Assembly: GCA_005799745.1 (NCBI GenBank)
Contig: SYFY01000192.1
Coordinates: forward strand, 1-64,000
From: Gammaproteobacteria bacterium
Lineage (GTDB): Bacteria; Pseudomonadota; Gammaproteobacteria; Pseudomonadales; Azotimanducaceae
Reading direction: 5' to 3'
DNA: 64,000 nucleotides
Made by a program: the position numbers and the translations under genes. Each line of letters begins with the position of its first letter. The stretch's first letter is position 1. Below the pieces are notes generated by a model that made no database searches, had not been told where the DNA came from, and worked only from the letters and a program-made list of their open reading frames with translations. Of the stretch, positions 29,218 to 39,756 are shown one piece after another.

Positions 29218-29979
29218 ATGCACCCGATTTTCCGACTGATCAAGAATTCAGCTGCAATTGGCCTGCTGACCCTGGCTGGAACCGCCTCGGCAGAGACCCT
29301 TTTTGGTGTCTACGCCGGCGCCGGTGGATGGCACCAGGACCCCGATGGCCACCTCACCTCCAATGGCACGCAGGTGGACACCAAGGAAGATATGGCGCTG
29401 GGCGATGGCAACGACAACATGTTCTGGCTTGCCTTTGAACATCCCATTCCCTTTGTTCCCAACGTTCGGGTTCAGCAAACCGCCACCGATCTGCAAGGGC
29501 GCACCGAGCTGATCCGCGCGGTAGTGCTCGACGGTGTGAACTTTGCGCCGCCTGGAATCATCGAGAGTGGATTTGAATTCAAGGTGCAGGACGCAATCCT
29601 GTATTACAACGTCATCGATGGCGAAACGCTGAGCCTCGATCTCGGTATCGCGGGACGCAAGATCGACGGCAGTGCCTTCATCAACAGCGGCGTGCGGTTT
29701 TCCGAAATCGAATTTGATGGCACAGTGCCCATGCTCTACGCACGTGGTGAATGGAAAGTACTGAGTGGCTTCTGGTTCGGCGCTGGTGGTCAATACATCG
29801 AATACAAAGGCGACAGCTACATCGATGTAGATGGCGCCTTTGGCTGGCAGTCTGAATGGGGCGTGAGTGCCGAAATCGGTTATCGCTACATGCGCATGAA
29901 GGTAGAAGACCTTGGCGATATCGATAACGCGCGTCTCATGGTCGATGGTCCGTACGCCGCGTTGAACTACAAGTTCTGA
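29218..29979 (+). CDS. TIGR04219-like outer-membrane beta-barrel protein
   Basis: Signal peptide ending GTASAE; ETLFGVYAGAGGWHQDPDG; C-terminal aromatic strand ending in F. Confidence 0.78.
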   Translation: MHPIFRLIKNSAAIGLLTLAGTASAETLFGVYAGAGGWHQDPDGHLTSNGTQVDTKEDMALGDGNDNMFWLAFEHPIPFVPNVRVQQTATDLQGRTELIRAVVLDGVNFAPPGIIESGFEFKVQDAILYYNVIDGETLSLDLGIAGRKIDGSAFINSGVRFSEIEFDGTVPMLYARGEWKVLSGFWFGAGGQYIEYKGDSYIDVDGAFGWQSEWGVSAEIGYRYMRMKVEDLGDIDNARLMVDGPYAALNYKF

Positions 29980-29984
29980 TCCCT

Positions 29985-30566
29985 TTAGCCGCCCCACTCA
30001 TTTTGGGAGCGGCTTCCTCCCGTTAGCGCCCGCCATCCTTCCAGTCCCAGCTTCTGCATCGTCTCCAGATTCCTTCGATAGATCTCGTCGGTGTCCACCA
30101 TCGACTGCACCGCACGTTGAACACTGACTTCGCGCAAGAGATGGAGGATGGGGTAGGGCGATCGGTTGGTGTAGTTGCAGACATCACTGCTTGAAAGATC
30201 TGCAAACTGAAACTCCGGATGAAAGTTCGCGATCTGGATTACGCCACCCAGTTCCAGGGAATCGAGCAACCGGTCTGCTTTCTTCAGGAAACGATTGAAG
30301 TCGAGAAACTCGTCCAGGAAATAGGGGTAAATCAGTAGCGTCGTCTCGACTTCGTCAGGACTTACGCCTTCCAGGAATCGCAGCTCAGCCTGCAAGTCGT
30401 TCAGTAACTCAGCTGCCATTGTGGCAGTGCTGACGAAGTAACGCGCGCGATCCGCTTTGTGCACAGCGCGGGCGAAAGGGCACAGGTTTAAACCGATCAC
30501 GCAGGAGACCAACCAGCGTTTGGTGGCTTCAATGATCGCTGCTTGATCATCTGATTTGGACATCAT
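29985..30566 (-). CDS. DUF1415 family protein
   Basis: ATKRWLVSCVIGLNLCPFARAVHKADRARY; FHPEFQFADLSSSDVCNYTNRSPYPILHLLREVSV. Confidence 0.85.
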   Translation of the reverse strand: MMSKSDDQAAIIEATKRWLVSCVIGLNLCPFARAVHKADRARYFVSTATMAAELLNDLQAELRFLEGVSPDEVETTLLIYPYFLDEFLDFNRFLKKADRLLDSLELGGVIQIANFHPEFQFADLSSSDVCNYTNRSPYPILHLLREVSVQRAVQSMVDTDEIYRRNLETMQKLGLEGWRALTGGSRSQNEWGG

Positions 30567-30692
30567 GTCGCATAGTTGAACAAACACACCCAATAAGCCA
30601 GCTGCGACCCTATTTACCACTGCGAATTTTAGGGTGTGAATTCTGAGACGTAGATCGGTCAGAATGATCCGACCCGGCACAGCGGAGGGCAT

Positions 30693-31211
30693 ATGAATTG
30701 GGATGCGGTATCGAGTCTCGCAGAGCTGGTCGGCGCTATGGCAGTGGTGGTCTCGCTCGTCTACCTGATCCGGCAAATCAAATTGAATTCAGACCTGGTG
30801 CAACAAAATTCCAGGCACATCGAAGGCACGATCTACCACTCCACCAACTCCGTGTTTCTAAACTGGCATGCGTTGATTGCAGGGGACCGCGAGGTCGCTC
30901 CGATCTGGATGCGATTTCTCGGCAGCGATTCACTGGAGCCTGAAGAGCGAGTTCGTGCTCACGCACTCGTGACGATGCTGTTCTTGTCTTACGAAGCCGA
31001 CTTCGTCCAAGTGGGTCTCGGCGTCAGCAAACGGAATTCGTTGGACTACCCATCATTTAAGCTGATGCTCGAACGCGAGGCGGTGACGAATTGGTGGGAG
31101 AAGAACGGGCAGCGGATCTTCACGCAAGAATTTCGTGAAGCCGTGGACACCGTCAAAAACAGATTACAGCGCGATGCGCTCGTAAAGTCGAAATCTACAG
31201 CTGCAGCATAG
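30693..31211 (+). CDS. Conserved hypothetical protein with N-terminal TM
   Basis: MNWDAVSSLAELVGAMAVVVSLVYLIRQIKLNSDLVQQNSR; stop TAG. Confidence 0.6.
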   Translation: MNWDAVSSLAELVGAMAVVVSLVYLIRQIKLNSDLVQQNSRHIEGTIYHSTNSVFLNWHALIAGDREVAPIWMRFLGSDSLEPEERVRAHALVTMLFLSYEADFVQVGLGVSKRNSLDYPSFKLMLEREAVTNWWEKNGQRIFTQEFREAVDTVKNRLQRDALVKSKSTAAA

Positions 31212-31274
31212 GAACGATCTGCGAATCGCGAGCTGCGGGCGTTGTTCAAACGCTGTCGCGTAAGGCCGCAAGTC

Positions 31275-31705
31275 GTTGAAGCCGGCACACCGCCAAATGC
31301 CCCTCTTTCGTGGGCGTACTCTGTGAGGCACCAGTTCATGTTCGCCGTCAGCCTGGTTCGCCCCCAGGGCAACGGTGAGGAGATCTGGTCGCCGTGCATG
31401 CCCAGGTTTGGGCCATAACCGTACTCGCCCAGCCATTTGATGAAGGCATGGTGGCGCGAGAACCGTGAGTCACGTGCGCCGACCAGGAAACGAATGAGCG
31501 CAACTGCGACGGGATTGATGGCGAGATCACGGAACATGCGGTCGAGGCTTGAGAGTTTCTGAAAGATGAACTGGTTCGGTGGTCCGCCACCTCGGCCCAG
31601 GCGCGGTGCGTCGGCTGCAACATCGAGTTCGGCAACAGGCCCCTGTTCGTCATTCAGCGCGCAGTCACGGTCCGCACGCGCATACTCATCGTGTTTTGAA
31701 GAACC
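31275..31705 (-). pseudogene. Remnant of a phytanoyl-CoA dioxygenase (PhyH)-like gene
   Basis: Stop-free minus frame reading KHDEYARADRDCALNDEQGPVAELDVAADAPRLGRGGGPPNQFIFQKLSSLDRMFRDLAINPVAVALIRFLVGARDSRFSRHHAFIKW...LGMHGDQISSPLPWGRTRLTANMNWCLTEYAHERGAFGGVPAS, resembling the PhyH mid-domain. No Met-led N-terminus and no C-terminal half. Confidence 0.5.
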
Positions 31706-31773
31706 TCAGATCAACAAAGCAGCAGGTGTTGATGGTTGGGGTTTTTCGGGGTCCATCGCAACGGAATACGCGT

Positions 31774-33363
31774 ATGACGAACATGTCGCAGAGAACAGCA
31801 GTGACGCTTGGCACTTCAGCTTTCGTGGAAAGTACTTCCGGCCGCTTGCTGCCAGACCTTGAGATTATCGCGCTGAATCGAATGGGTTTCGGGCGGAGTC
31901 TGCAGGACCTAGAGGCGTGGCGCAGCTTACCGGGAGATTCGGCAGAAAAACTCTCTGCCTGGATAGAGCGACAACTCCACTCGGATCGCATCGATGACAG
32001 CGAGTGCGAAAAACGACTGGAGGGCTTATCGACGATCAACAAACCGATCGAACGACTCTGGCAGGATCATTACCGAAAAGCACCTGAGGGTGACAAGAAA
32101 TACGAGGCCATCTATCAGCCCGTTGAAGAAGTTAAAGCAGCGACTCTGCTCCGTGCGGTTTACAGCAAACGGCAACTGCAGGAAGTGCTGGCGGATTTCT
32201 GGCACAACCACTTCAACGTTTCACCCCATCGTAGTGAAGAAATCGCCCCGGTTTTTCCGAGTTATGACCGTGAAGTGATCCACCGCCATCCGCTCGGCAA
32301 TTTCCGGGAGATGCTGGAAGCCGTGGCGCAACACCCGGCCATGCTGTTTTACCTCGATAACGCCCAAAACTCGCGCAATGGTCCGAATGAGAATTGGGCG
32401 CGTGAACTCTTTGAGCTGTACACGCTGGGTGCGCTGAACTACCTGGGCGTCATGCGTCAAAAAGATGTGCCTGGTTTCGCCGACGGTCGTCCTGTGGGTT
32501 ATGTCGATGACGACATTTATGAAGCGACCCGTGCGTTCACCGGTTGGCGTGTCAACGACAATGAAGACGAGTGGCAACCCGGGATGGAAGATACCGGCAG
32601 CTTTCGTTATTACGACCTCTGGCACGACCGCTTTCAGAAGTCAGTTCTCGGTAAACAACTTTCGCCGGATCAACCACCGATGAAAGACGGACGCGACGTA
32701 TTGGATGCGTTAGCTGCACACCCAGGAACGGGGCGTCACATTGCGCGCAAACTCGCGCTGCGGTTGATTGGAGACCATCCACCCGAATCACTCGTCGAAC
32801 AGGCAGCCAGCCTCTTCACGTCTCAGTATCAGGCCCCCGACCAGATCAGGCAGGTGGTGCGATTGCTGCTTCTCTCCAACGCCTTTGCCACCACCTGGGG
32901 TGACAAGCTCAAACGCCCCTTTGAAATCCTTGCAGGCACGTTGCGTGCCTTGTCAGCGGACATCAAGGCAGCGCAACCGACTGTCGGCAAGTTATGGCAG
33001 ATGGGTCAACCGCTGTTTGGTCGCGTACCACCGGATGGATATCCCGATCACAAGGAAGCCTGGAGCGGGACGAGTTCGATGCTGGAACGCTGGCGACACG
33101 TTGAAGGCTTCGCCTAGAACTGGTGGAAGGATGAGGTGTTTGCTGATTTGCCGGGTCAAACGCCCTTGTCAGTGAGTATGCCGAAACAGATCGTCGAGTT
33201 TTGGTCGCAGCGGATTTTGGGCTATTCGATGCCCGCAACTATCCAGGAGATCGTTATTGCTGAGATCTACGCGCACCATGCCTTCGTGGACGAGGACCGG
33301 GTGTGGGCGATTCCACTCGCCGTTTCTGCGATCTTGATGTCTCCAGAATTTCAGTGGCGATAG
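31774..33363 (+). pseudogene. DUF1800 family protein interrupted by in-frame TAG at 33115-33117
   Basis: ALNRMGFGRSLQDLEAWR, LADFWHNHFNVSP, NWARELFELYTLG, AFTGWRVNDN...LERWRHVEGFA*NWWKDEVFADLPGQ...IAEIYAHHAFVDEDRVWAIPLAVSAILMSPEFQWR in one frame. Confidence 0.85.
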
Positions 33364-33395
33364 CACGTCCAGGAAAACGGAGCTGAGGAAGAAAA

Positions 33396-34643
33396 ATGCA
33401 CCGACGCGGGTTTCTGATCGGTTGTTCCGCCACCATCGCCTCGATGGCTGGCGCGAGTCTCAGCAACCTGAGCTTTGCAAAATCGGCCTCGGCTGACACG
33501 AGTGAAGGCACACTGGTCGTGGTTTATCTGCGCGGCGGCTGGGACGCGTTGAGTGTGTTGCCACCTTTGGGTGGAGAAGACCGGGGACACTACGAAGCGA
33601 TACGGCCTTGGCTGAAGATCCCGGTTGAAGGTGAGAGTGCCGCGGTTGCCTTGGATGATCACCTGGGTTTACATCCCGCCTTAAGTGACTTGTTGGAGCT
33701 TTACCAGAGCAAACACCTGGCCGTTATCCCGGCCACTGGACTGCCTCTGAATACACGCAGTCACTTTGATGCCATGCGGTTTATCGAAACCGGAACGCCA
33801 GGACAACGCGGAACCACGACAGGTTTGTTGAGCTGTCACCTTCAGTCCCTGCCAGAAGAAATTGATACACCGCTGCGAGCCGTCGCCTCGGATTTCGCCA
33901 TACCAACGTCGTTGTTGGGCAGTGGTGAAGCCGTAGCGATGCGCAATCCCGCCGACTTTTTGCTAGTGGATGATGCTGATCATCGCAAGAAGCTGACCCG
34001 GTTGCTGTCACGGCTTTATGAAGGTGAATCCTGGCTGCATCACGCAGGGCAACGCACCCTCGCGACGATTCGTGGGATGGAAAACCTCGGTGACGGTAAA
34101 ACTTCGTCAGCTGCAGACTATCCCGATGGGGAGTTGGGTGAGCGTCTCAAGATGGTAGCGCCCCTGCTTAAACGTGGACTGCCGCTACGAGTCGCCACCG
34201 TAGATTTCGGCGGATGGGATACTCACAAGTGGCAGGGGGAAGGATCGCAGGGATACTTCGCAGATTTGCTGTGTCAACTCGGTGCGAGTCTGTCGACGTT
34301 TTATCGTGACCTCGAGGCCCACAACCTAACGAGCCGTTTGAGTGTGGTGGTGATGAGTGAGTTCGGTCGTCGACTTTCAGAAAACGCGTCTCGTGGAACG
34401 GATCATGGTCATGGAAGTGCCATGTTCGTACTCGGCGGTAAGGTCAACGGTGGGCGACTCTATGGGCAATGGCCGGGTCTTGCGCGTGAACAACTCTATG
34501 ATCGCGCGGATCTTGCCGTCACCACCGACTATCGCCAGGTGATCGCGGAAGTTCTCACAACACAGACATGGAATCCGCAGCTGGATATGGTCTTTCCGGG
34601 GTATGTGCCAGTTCCGGCGATGGGACTATTTCGAATGGCATAA
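33396..34643 (+). CDS. DUF1501 family protein
   Basis: MHRRGFLIGCS; VVVYLRGGWDALSVLPP; VVVMSEFGRRLSENASRGTDHGHGSAMFVLGGKVNGGRLYGQWPGL. Confidence 0.92.
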   Translation: MHRRGFLIGCSATIASMAGASLSNLSFAKSASADTSEGTLVVVYLRGGWDALSVLPPLGGEDRGHYEAIRPWLKIPVEGESAAVALDDHLGLHPALSDLLELYQSKHLAVIPATGLPLNTRSHFDAMRFIETGTPGQRGTTTGLLSCHLQSLPEEIDTPLRAVASDFAIPTSLLGSGEAVAMRNPADFLLVDDADHRKKLTRLLSRLYEGESWLHHAGQRTLATIRGMENLGDGKTSSAADYPDGELGERLKMVAPLLKRGLPLRVATVDFGGWDTHKWQGEGSQGYFADLLCQLGASLSTFYRDLEAHNLTSRLSVVVMSEFGRRLSENASRGTDHGHGSAMFVLGGKVNGGRLYGQWPGLAREQLYDRADLAVTTDYRQVIAEVLTTQTWNPQLDMVFPGYVPVPAMGLFRMA

Positions 34644-34696
34644 TACCATACCGTTGCGGACCCCTTAGCTGATCGGGCTGGTACACTCCGTCTCCC

Positions 34697-36160
34697 ATGA
34701 CGCTCGAAGCCGCCCGCACTGAACTAATCAACTTCCTCGGACCGGATCTGATCCTTGATCCGGCGGGTAAACGTCCCTACGAGACGGACGGCCTGACTGC
34801 GATTCGCGAAGAGCCGTGGGCGGTTGCGCTACCGCGTACACGAGACGCGGTGCTGCGTGCTCTCGATATCTGCAAGCGCCATCAGGTTCCTCTCGTGCCA
34901 CGAGGTGCCGGTACGGGTCTCTCCGGTGGCGCACGGCCTATTAAAGAAGGCCTTCTGCTATCGCTTGCCCGCCTCAACCGCATTCTCGACATCGACCTCG
35001 CTAACGGCGTTGCACGCGTTGAACCCGGCGTTCGTAACCTCGCCATCAGTGAAGCTGTCGCCAAACACGGGCTCTTCTACGCGCCTGATCCTTCCTCGCA
35101 AATCGCTTGCAGCATCGGCGGCAATGTCGCTGAAAACGCGGGGGGTGTGCATTGCCTGAAGTACGGACTCACCGTCCACAACGTCACGGGCATCACCTTC
35201 GCAACACTCGATGGTGTGGTGCGAACTGTAGGAGGTCTTGGTACTGACCCGCTCGGTATCGATTTACGTGCGTTGCTTTGTGGTTCCGAGGGGTTGCTCG
35301 GCATCGTGCTGGAAGTGACGGTGCGGCTCACACCGCTGCCTGAAAACAAAGCGGTGATGCTGGGTGCATTCCATTCGCTTGCTGATGCAGGCAATGCAGT
35401 GGCGCACATCATCAGCTCGGGGCTGATTCCGGCAGGACTCGAGATGATGGATCGCCTCGCGATCAAAGCCGCTGAAGATTTTGTGCATGCCGGATATCCG
35501 CTCGATGCTGAGGCGCTCCTGATCTGTGAACTCGACGGCTTGGCCCTGGAAGTAGAGAGTGATCGTGAACGGGTTGAAGCCTGCATGCGCGCTGATGGCG
35601 CCTATCGTATCGATGTCGCCACGGACGCCGTGTCACAGCAACGCCTGTGGGCCGGCCGCAAAGCCGCGTTTCCAGCGGTAGGACGACTCGCGCCGGACTA
35701 CTACTGCATGGATGGCACAATTCCGCGAGTTCGACTCGCCGAAGTGCTCGACCATATCTCCGCGTTTTCGAAGGAATATGGTCTCCCCGTCGCCATCGTT
35801 TTCCTTGCTGGTGACGGCAATCTGCATCCCTTAATCCTCTACGACGCCAACGTTCCTGGAGAGCTTGAGAAAGTTGAAGAATTCGGTAGCCGAATCCTGT
35901 CTCAGTGTGTGGCGGTGGGAGGCGCGGTTTCGGGTGAACACGGTGTAGGTATTGAGAAACTCGGTCCTATGTGTGACCAGTTTACTTCTGCGGAGCTTGA
36001 ACAGTTCTTCCGTCTGAAGGCCGCGTTTGACCCGGAAAATTTGCTGAATCCGGGCAAGGCCATACCCACACTGCAGCGGTGTGTTGAAGCCGGTGGTATG
36101 CATGTCCATGGCGGACGAGAAGGTGGGCGAGAACCGTTTCATCATCTGGAGCGGTTTTAG
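34697..36160 (+). CDS. glcD: Glycolate oxidase FAD-linked subunit
   Basis: VPLVPRGAGTGLSGGARP, GGNVAENAGGVHCLKYGLT, GDGNLHPLILYD, GEHGVGIEKL; stop TAG. Confidence 0.93.
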   Translation: MTLEAARTELINFLGPDLILDPAGKRPYETDGLTAIREEPWAVALPRTRDAVLRALDICKRHQVPLVPRGAGTGLSGGARPIKEGLLLSLARLNRILDIDLANGVARVEPGVRNLAISEAVAKHGLFYAPDPSSQIACSIGGNVAENAGGVHCLKYGLTVHNVTGITFATLDGVVRTVGGLGTDPLGIDLRALLCGSEGLLGIVLEVTVRLTPLPENKAVMLGAFHSLADAGNAVAHIISSGLIPAGLEMMDRLAIKAAEDFVHAGYPLDAEALLICELDGLALEVESDRERVEACMRADGAYRIDVATDAVSQQRLWAGRKAAFPAVGRLAPDYYCMDGTIPRVRLAEVLDHISAFSKEYGLPVAIVFLAGDGNLHPLILYDANVPGELEKVEEFGSRILSQCVAVGGAVSGEHGVGIEKLGPMCDQFTSAELEQFFRLKAAFDPENLLNPGKAIPTLQRCVEAGGMHVHGGREGGREPFHHLERF

Positions 36161-37161
36161 TGAGGGATGCAGCGGCGCAGATCATTGATCGCATTCAACT
36201 CGCACGTGATTCGCGCACGACACTGCGCATTGCCGGGCAGGGCAGCAAAGCGGAGTTGTTAGGATCGAGGCGTGGAGATGTCCTGCTCGATCTGACCAGC
36301 CACTGCGGAGTCGAGCAATATCGACCCGAAGAACTGGTCATCACCGCACGTGCAGGTACTTCGCTGGATGAGGTTAACCAAACCCTCGCAGAAAAGGGTC
36401 AGTGCTTGGCCGCGGAACCACCTGGTTACAAGTCACGAGGCACTGTGGGTGGTGTGGTTGCTTCTGGTCTCTCCGGACCCTCCCGCCCGTTTCGAGGTTC
36501 TCTTCGAGACACGGTGCTGGGTGTTGTGATGGTCAATGGTCTCGGCGAACGGCTGAAGTTCGGTGGCGAAGTGTTCAAAAACGTCGCCGGGTTTGATGTG
36601 GCGCGGTTGATGGTGGGTTCGGAAGGCGCATTCGGTGTATTGCTTTCGGTCAGCCTCAGGGTTGCACCTTTAGATCCAGCGATTGGTTGTTTCCGAAAAG
36701 CCATGCCCGCATCGGATGCAGTGTCGTCCATGCGGGCGTGGGCGCTTAAGCCACTCCCGCTCACAGGCCTTGCGTGGGTGGACGGCGTTTTGCATTGGCG
36801 AATTGCAGGCGCACCCTCGGTGGTCGAGGCAACTCGCGTGAAGCTGGCTGGTGAGGAAGACGATCCCACGTTCTGGACGGCGCTTCGTGATCGTTCGTTA
36901 CCTTGTTTTTCAACACTGGTGAACTCCCGCGCGCTGGTACCCCCATCAACCCCGCCTGACGGTGACGACGTGTGCATCGACTGGGCGGGTAGCTTGCGTT
37001 GGCGACGTGGTGATTCCACTTCAATAAACAACGTGAGCAAGATCGGCGAATCACCTCTCTGTGGATCGGGAGTTGACCCACTGCTCATTCGCATCAAAGC
37101 AGCCTTCGACCCAGGACGTATCTTCAATCCGGATCTTCTGCATGCAGACATCACTGCCTGA
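36160..37161 (+). CDS. glcE: Glycolate oxidase FAD-binding subunit
   Basis: LRIAGQGSKAELLG, AAEPPGYKSRGTVGGVVASGLSGPSRPFRGSLRDTVLGV; overlaps glcD by 1 nt (TAGTG). Confidence 0.92.
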   Translation: MRDAAAQIIDRIQLARDSRTTLRIAGQGSKAELLGSRRGDVLLDLTSHCGVEQYRPEELVITARAGTSLDEVNQTLAEKGQCLAAEPPGYKSRGTVGGVVASGLSGPSRPFRGSLRDTVLGVVMVNGLGERLKFGGEVFKNVAGFDVARLMVGSEGAFGVLLSVSLRVAPLDPAIGCFRKAMPASDAVSSMRAWALKPLPLTGLAWVDGVLHWRIAGAPSVVEATRVKLAGEEDDPTFWTALRDRSLPCFSTLVNSRALVPPSTPPDGDDVCIDWAGSLRWRRGDSTSINNVSKIGESPLCGSGVDPLLIRIKAAFDPGRIFNPDLLHADITA

Positions 37162-38332
37162 AGCGTTGCTCGCCACCGACAAAGGACAACGCGCAGAGGC
37201 GATCTTGCGCTCGTGTGTCCATTGCGGTTTTTGCAACGCGACCTGTCCTACCTACCAGCTACTCGGTGATGAACTCGATGGTCCACGTGGTCGCATCTAT
37301 CAGATCAAGGAGTTCCTGGAGACGGGTGTCGCGTCGCCGCGCATCAATACCCACCTCGACCGTTGTCTGACTTGTCGTGCTTGCGAGACAACGTGTCCGT
37401 CCGGTGTCGAATATGCCGAGCTGCTCGAGATTGCCCGCGAAAAGCTCCCGAATGATCGTCCTTGGTGGAAGCGTCTGCTCATCGAAGGGTTAAAGTTTGC
37501 AGTACCGCGGCGTGGGCTTTTCCGCTTGGTTGTTGCGGCCGGAAATCTGACAAAGCCGCTTCTTCCAAATAGTCTCGCGCGCAAGGTTCCACCCCTGCGG
37601 ATGGCCGACCCGCTACGTACGGGCGAACACCCACGAAAGGTGATCGTGCTGCAGGGTTGTGTGCAATCCGTCAGCACCCCCGAGGTGAATGCGCATCTCG
37701 CGATGTTGTTGGATCGCAACGGTATCGAAGTGGTGATGCTGCCGGAGGAACAGTGTTGTGGTTCGCTCGCGCTGCATCTCAGTGATGATGATGCTATGAG
37801 ACAGGTGATGCAGCACAACTTGAAGGCACTCTCCCCATGGATGGACTCCGTTGAAGCGGTCATCTCAACGGCCAGTGGGTGTGGGGTGACCCTTCGTGAC
37901 TATGGGCGGCACCTCATCAACACAGCCGATGCGGAGGCAGCAGTGCGAATGGCCTCAAAAACAGTTGATGTCGCGACCTATCTCGCACAATGCGGCATCA
38001 CCTTTCAGGCCTCTCGCGAAGAACGACGCATCGCCTGGCATGCACCCTGTACGTTGCAACACGGCCAACGCTCCCGAGGTACGGTCGAATCGCTCCTCAT
38101 CGGTGCCGGTTATGAGTTAACCGAAGTCGCTGATCGGCACCTTTGCTGCGGTTCAGCGGGGACGTATTCGATTCTTCAGTCCGAACTCGGCACGCAGTTG
38201 CGTGATAACAAGGTCGCTGCACTCGAGGCCGGTCAGCCTGACCTCATCGCCACCGCCAACATCGGTTGTCAGTTGCATCTGGCTTCCGCTGCTGGAGTGC
38301 CGGTCGTACACTGGGTACAACTGTTGAGATAA
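37142..38332 (+). CDS. glcF: Glycolate oxidase iron-sulfur subunit
   Basis: CVHCGFCNATCPTY, CLTCRACETTCPSGV, QCCGSLALH, CCGSAGTYSI. Confidence 0.94.
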   Translation: MQTSLPEALLATDKGQRAEAILRSCVHCGFCNATCPTYQLLGDELDGPRGRIYQIKEFLETGVASPRINTHLDRCLTCRACETTCPSGVEYAELLEIAREKLPNDRPWWKRLLIEGLKFAVPRRGLFRLVVAAGNLTKPLLPNSLARKVPPLRMADPLRTGEHPRKVIVLQGCVQSVSTPEVNAHLAMLLDRNGIEVVMLPEEQCCGSLALHLSDDDAMRQVMQHNLKALSPWMDSVEAVISTASGCGVTLRDYGRHLINTADAEAAVRMASKTVDVATYLAQCGITFQASREERRIAWHAPCTLQHGQRSRGTVESLLIGAGYELTEVADRHLCCGSAGTYSILQSELGTQLRDNKVAALEAGQPDLIATANIGCQLHLASAAGVPVVHWVQLLR

Positions 38333-38335
38333 CTA

Positions 38336-38363
38336 GCCCGCATTCTTCATGAAGAATGCGGGC
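38336..38363. repeat. 28-bp perfect palindrome between glcF and MFS gene
   Basis: GCCCGCATTCTTCA|TGAAGAATGCGGGC, 14-bp arms, no spacer; no U tract on either side. Confidence 0.8.
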
Positions 38364-38403
38364 ACGAACTCATTCGGCACCGCACGCCAACTGGGGAGGA
38401 AAC

Positions 38404-39711
38404 GTGCAACAATCAGATGAACGCGTCACAGCGGGTAGCGTCGGCTTTCTCGCATTTCTAACGCTGCTCAACGTTATGAACTTCGTTGACCGGCAGCTGC
38501 TTGCCAGTTTCGCGAACTTCATCGTTCCGGATCTGGGCCTCACCAATACTCAATTCGGCTTGCTCACAGGACTTGTCTTCCTGGTCTTCTATTCGACGAT
38601 GGGGCTTTTCATGGGTGCGCTGGCGGACGTCTATAACCGCACCAGGCTCATAGCCATTGGACTTGCGGCATGGAGTGCACTGACAGCGATCTCAGGCTTG
38701 GCGAAAGGGTTTGTGTCTCTGGCCATCCCCCGCATGTTCATCGGCGTTGGTGAGTCGATCATGACGCCGACAGCGATGTCGTTGCTCGGCGACAAGTTTC
38801 CCAGTCGCCACCTGGGTCTTGCCTCGGGAATCTACTACATGGGTGTACCCATCGGGACTGGCTTGAGCCTCCTCATCGTGGGCTATCTTGGACCGGCCAT
38901 TGGCTGGCGGAACTGCTTCTACCTTCTCGGTGCATTGGGCATCTTGCTCGCCATCGTCATGTTGTTCTTCCGTGAACCCCCCCGAAGGCAAGTTAAAGGA
39001 GATGCCGCAGACGCACCTCGTCAGTCATTCAAACAACTCGCCGATCAACTGAAGTTCGCCCTTAAGAATTGCCCTGCGCTGGTCCTCACTATTTCAGGAG
39101 GCGTGTGTTTCCACTTCATCCTCGGTGCAGCGACCTTTGACCAACTCTGGTATGTCGAAGAACGTGGTTTTGACCGCGCAGAGATCGCCCGCATGACCGG
39201 ATGGATCGGTATGGCCGGTGGCATTCTCGGCAATCTCTTTGGTGGTGCCGGTGGTGATTACTTCCTGCGCCGCACAGGACTTGGCCGGCCGATGTTCCTG
39301 TTTTTCATCATGTTGATTCTTGCACCGATCAACGTCGCCTATCGCCTCGTCGATGGCGACAGCATCTGGTTCTGGATCGGTGTGTTCACCGGTTTCTTCC
39401 AGCTGGGATGTTTCTATGGGCCGACATTCTCCACGGTGCAGGAACTCGCGCCGGTGAAGATTCGTGCCACGGTCGTTGCCTTCCTGATCCTCACACTCAA
39501 CTTCGTTGGGCTCGGTGTGGGCGTCACGACGGGAGGGTTTACGGTCGATCTCATGGCCGAGCGTGGTGTGGCCGAGCCTTACACCTGGACGCTTTTGACG
39601 TTCACCTTGTTGTCGTTGATCGCGATTCCGTTGTTCTATGTTGCGGGCCGACGATTCAAGGCCGATAAGGCGCGTATTGAAGCACTGATTGAAGCCCGCT
39701 CCGTTGGGTAA
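38404..39711 (+). CDS. MFS transporter (Spinster-like)
   Basis: FVDRQLLASFANFIVPDLGLTNTQFGLLTGLVFLVFYSTMGLFMGALADVYNRTRLIAIG; GTG start preceded by GGGAGG RBS. Confidence 0.88.
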   Translation: MQQSDERVTAGSVGFLAFLTLLNVMNFVDRQLLASFANFIVPDLGLTNTQFGLLTGLVFLVFYSTMGLFMGALADVYNRTRLIAIGLAAWSALTAISGLAKGFVSLAIPRMFIGVGESIMTPTAMSLLGDKFPSRHLGLASGIYYMGVPIGTGLSLLIVGYLGPAIGWRNCFYLLGALGILLAIVMLFFREPPRRQVKGDAADAPRQSFKQLADQLKFALKNCPALVLTISGGVCFHFILGAATFDQLWYVEERGFDRAEIARMTGWIGMAGGILGNLFGGAGGDYFLRRTGLGRPMFLFFIMLILAPINVAYRLVDGDSIWFWIGVFTGFFQLGCFYGPTFSTVQELAPVKIRATVVAFLILTLNFVGLGVGVTTGGFTVDLMAERGVAEPYTWTLLTFTLLSLIAIPLFYVAGRRFKADKARIEALIEARSVG

Positions 39712-39756
39712 AAGGCAGCGCAAAAGTTGGCGCAGAAGTTGGCATAGACGATTGGC

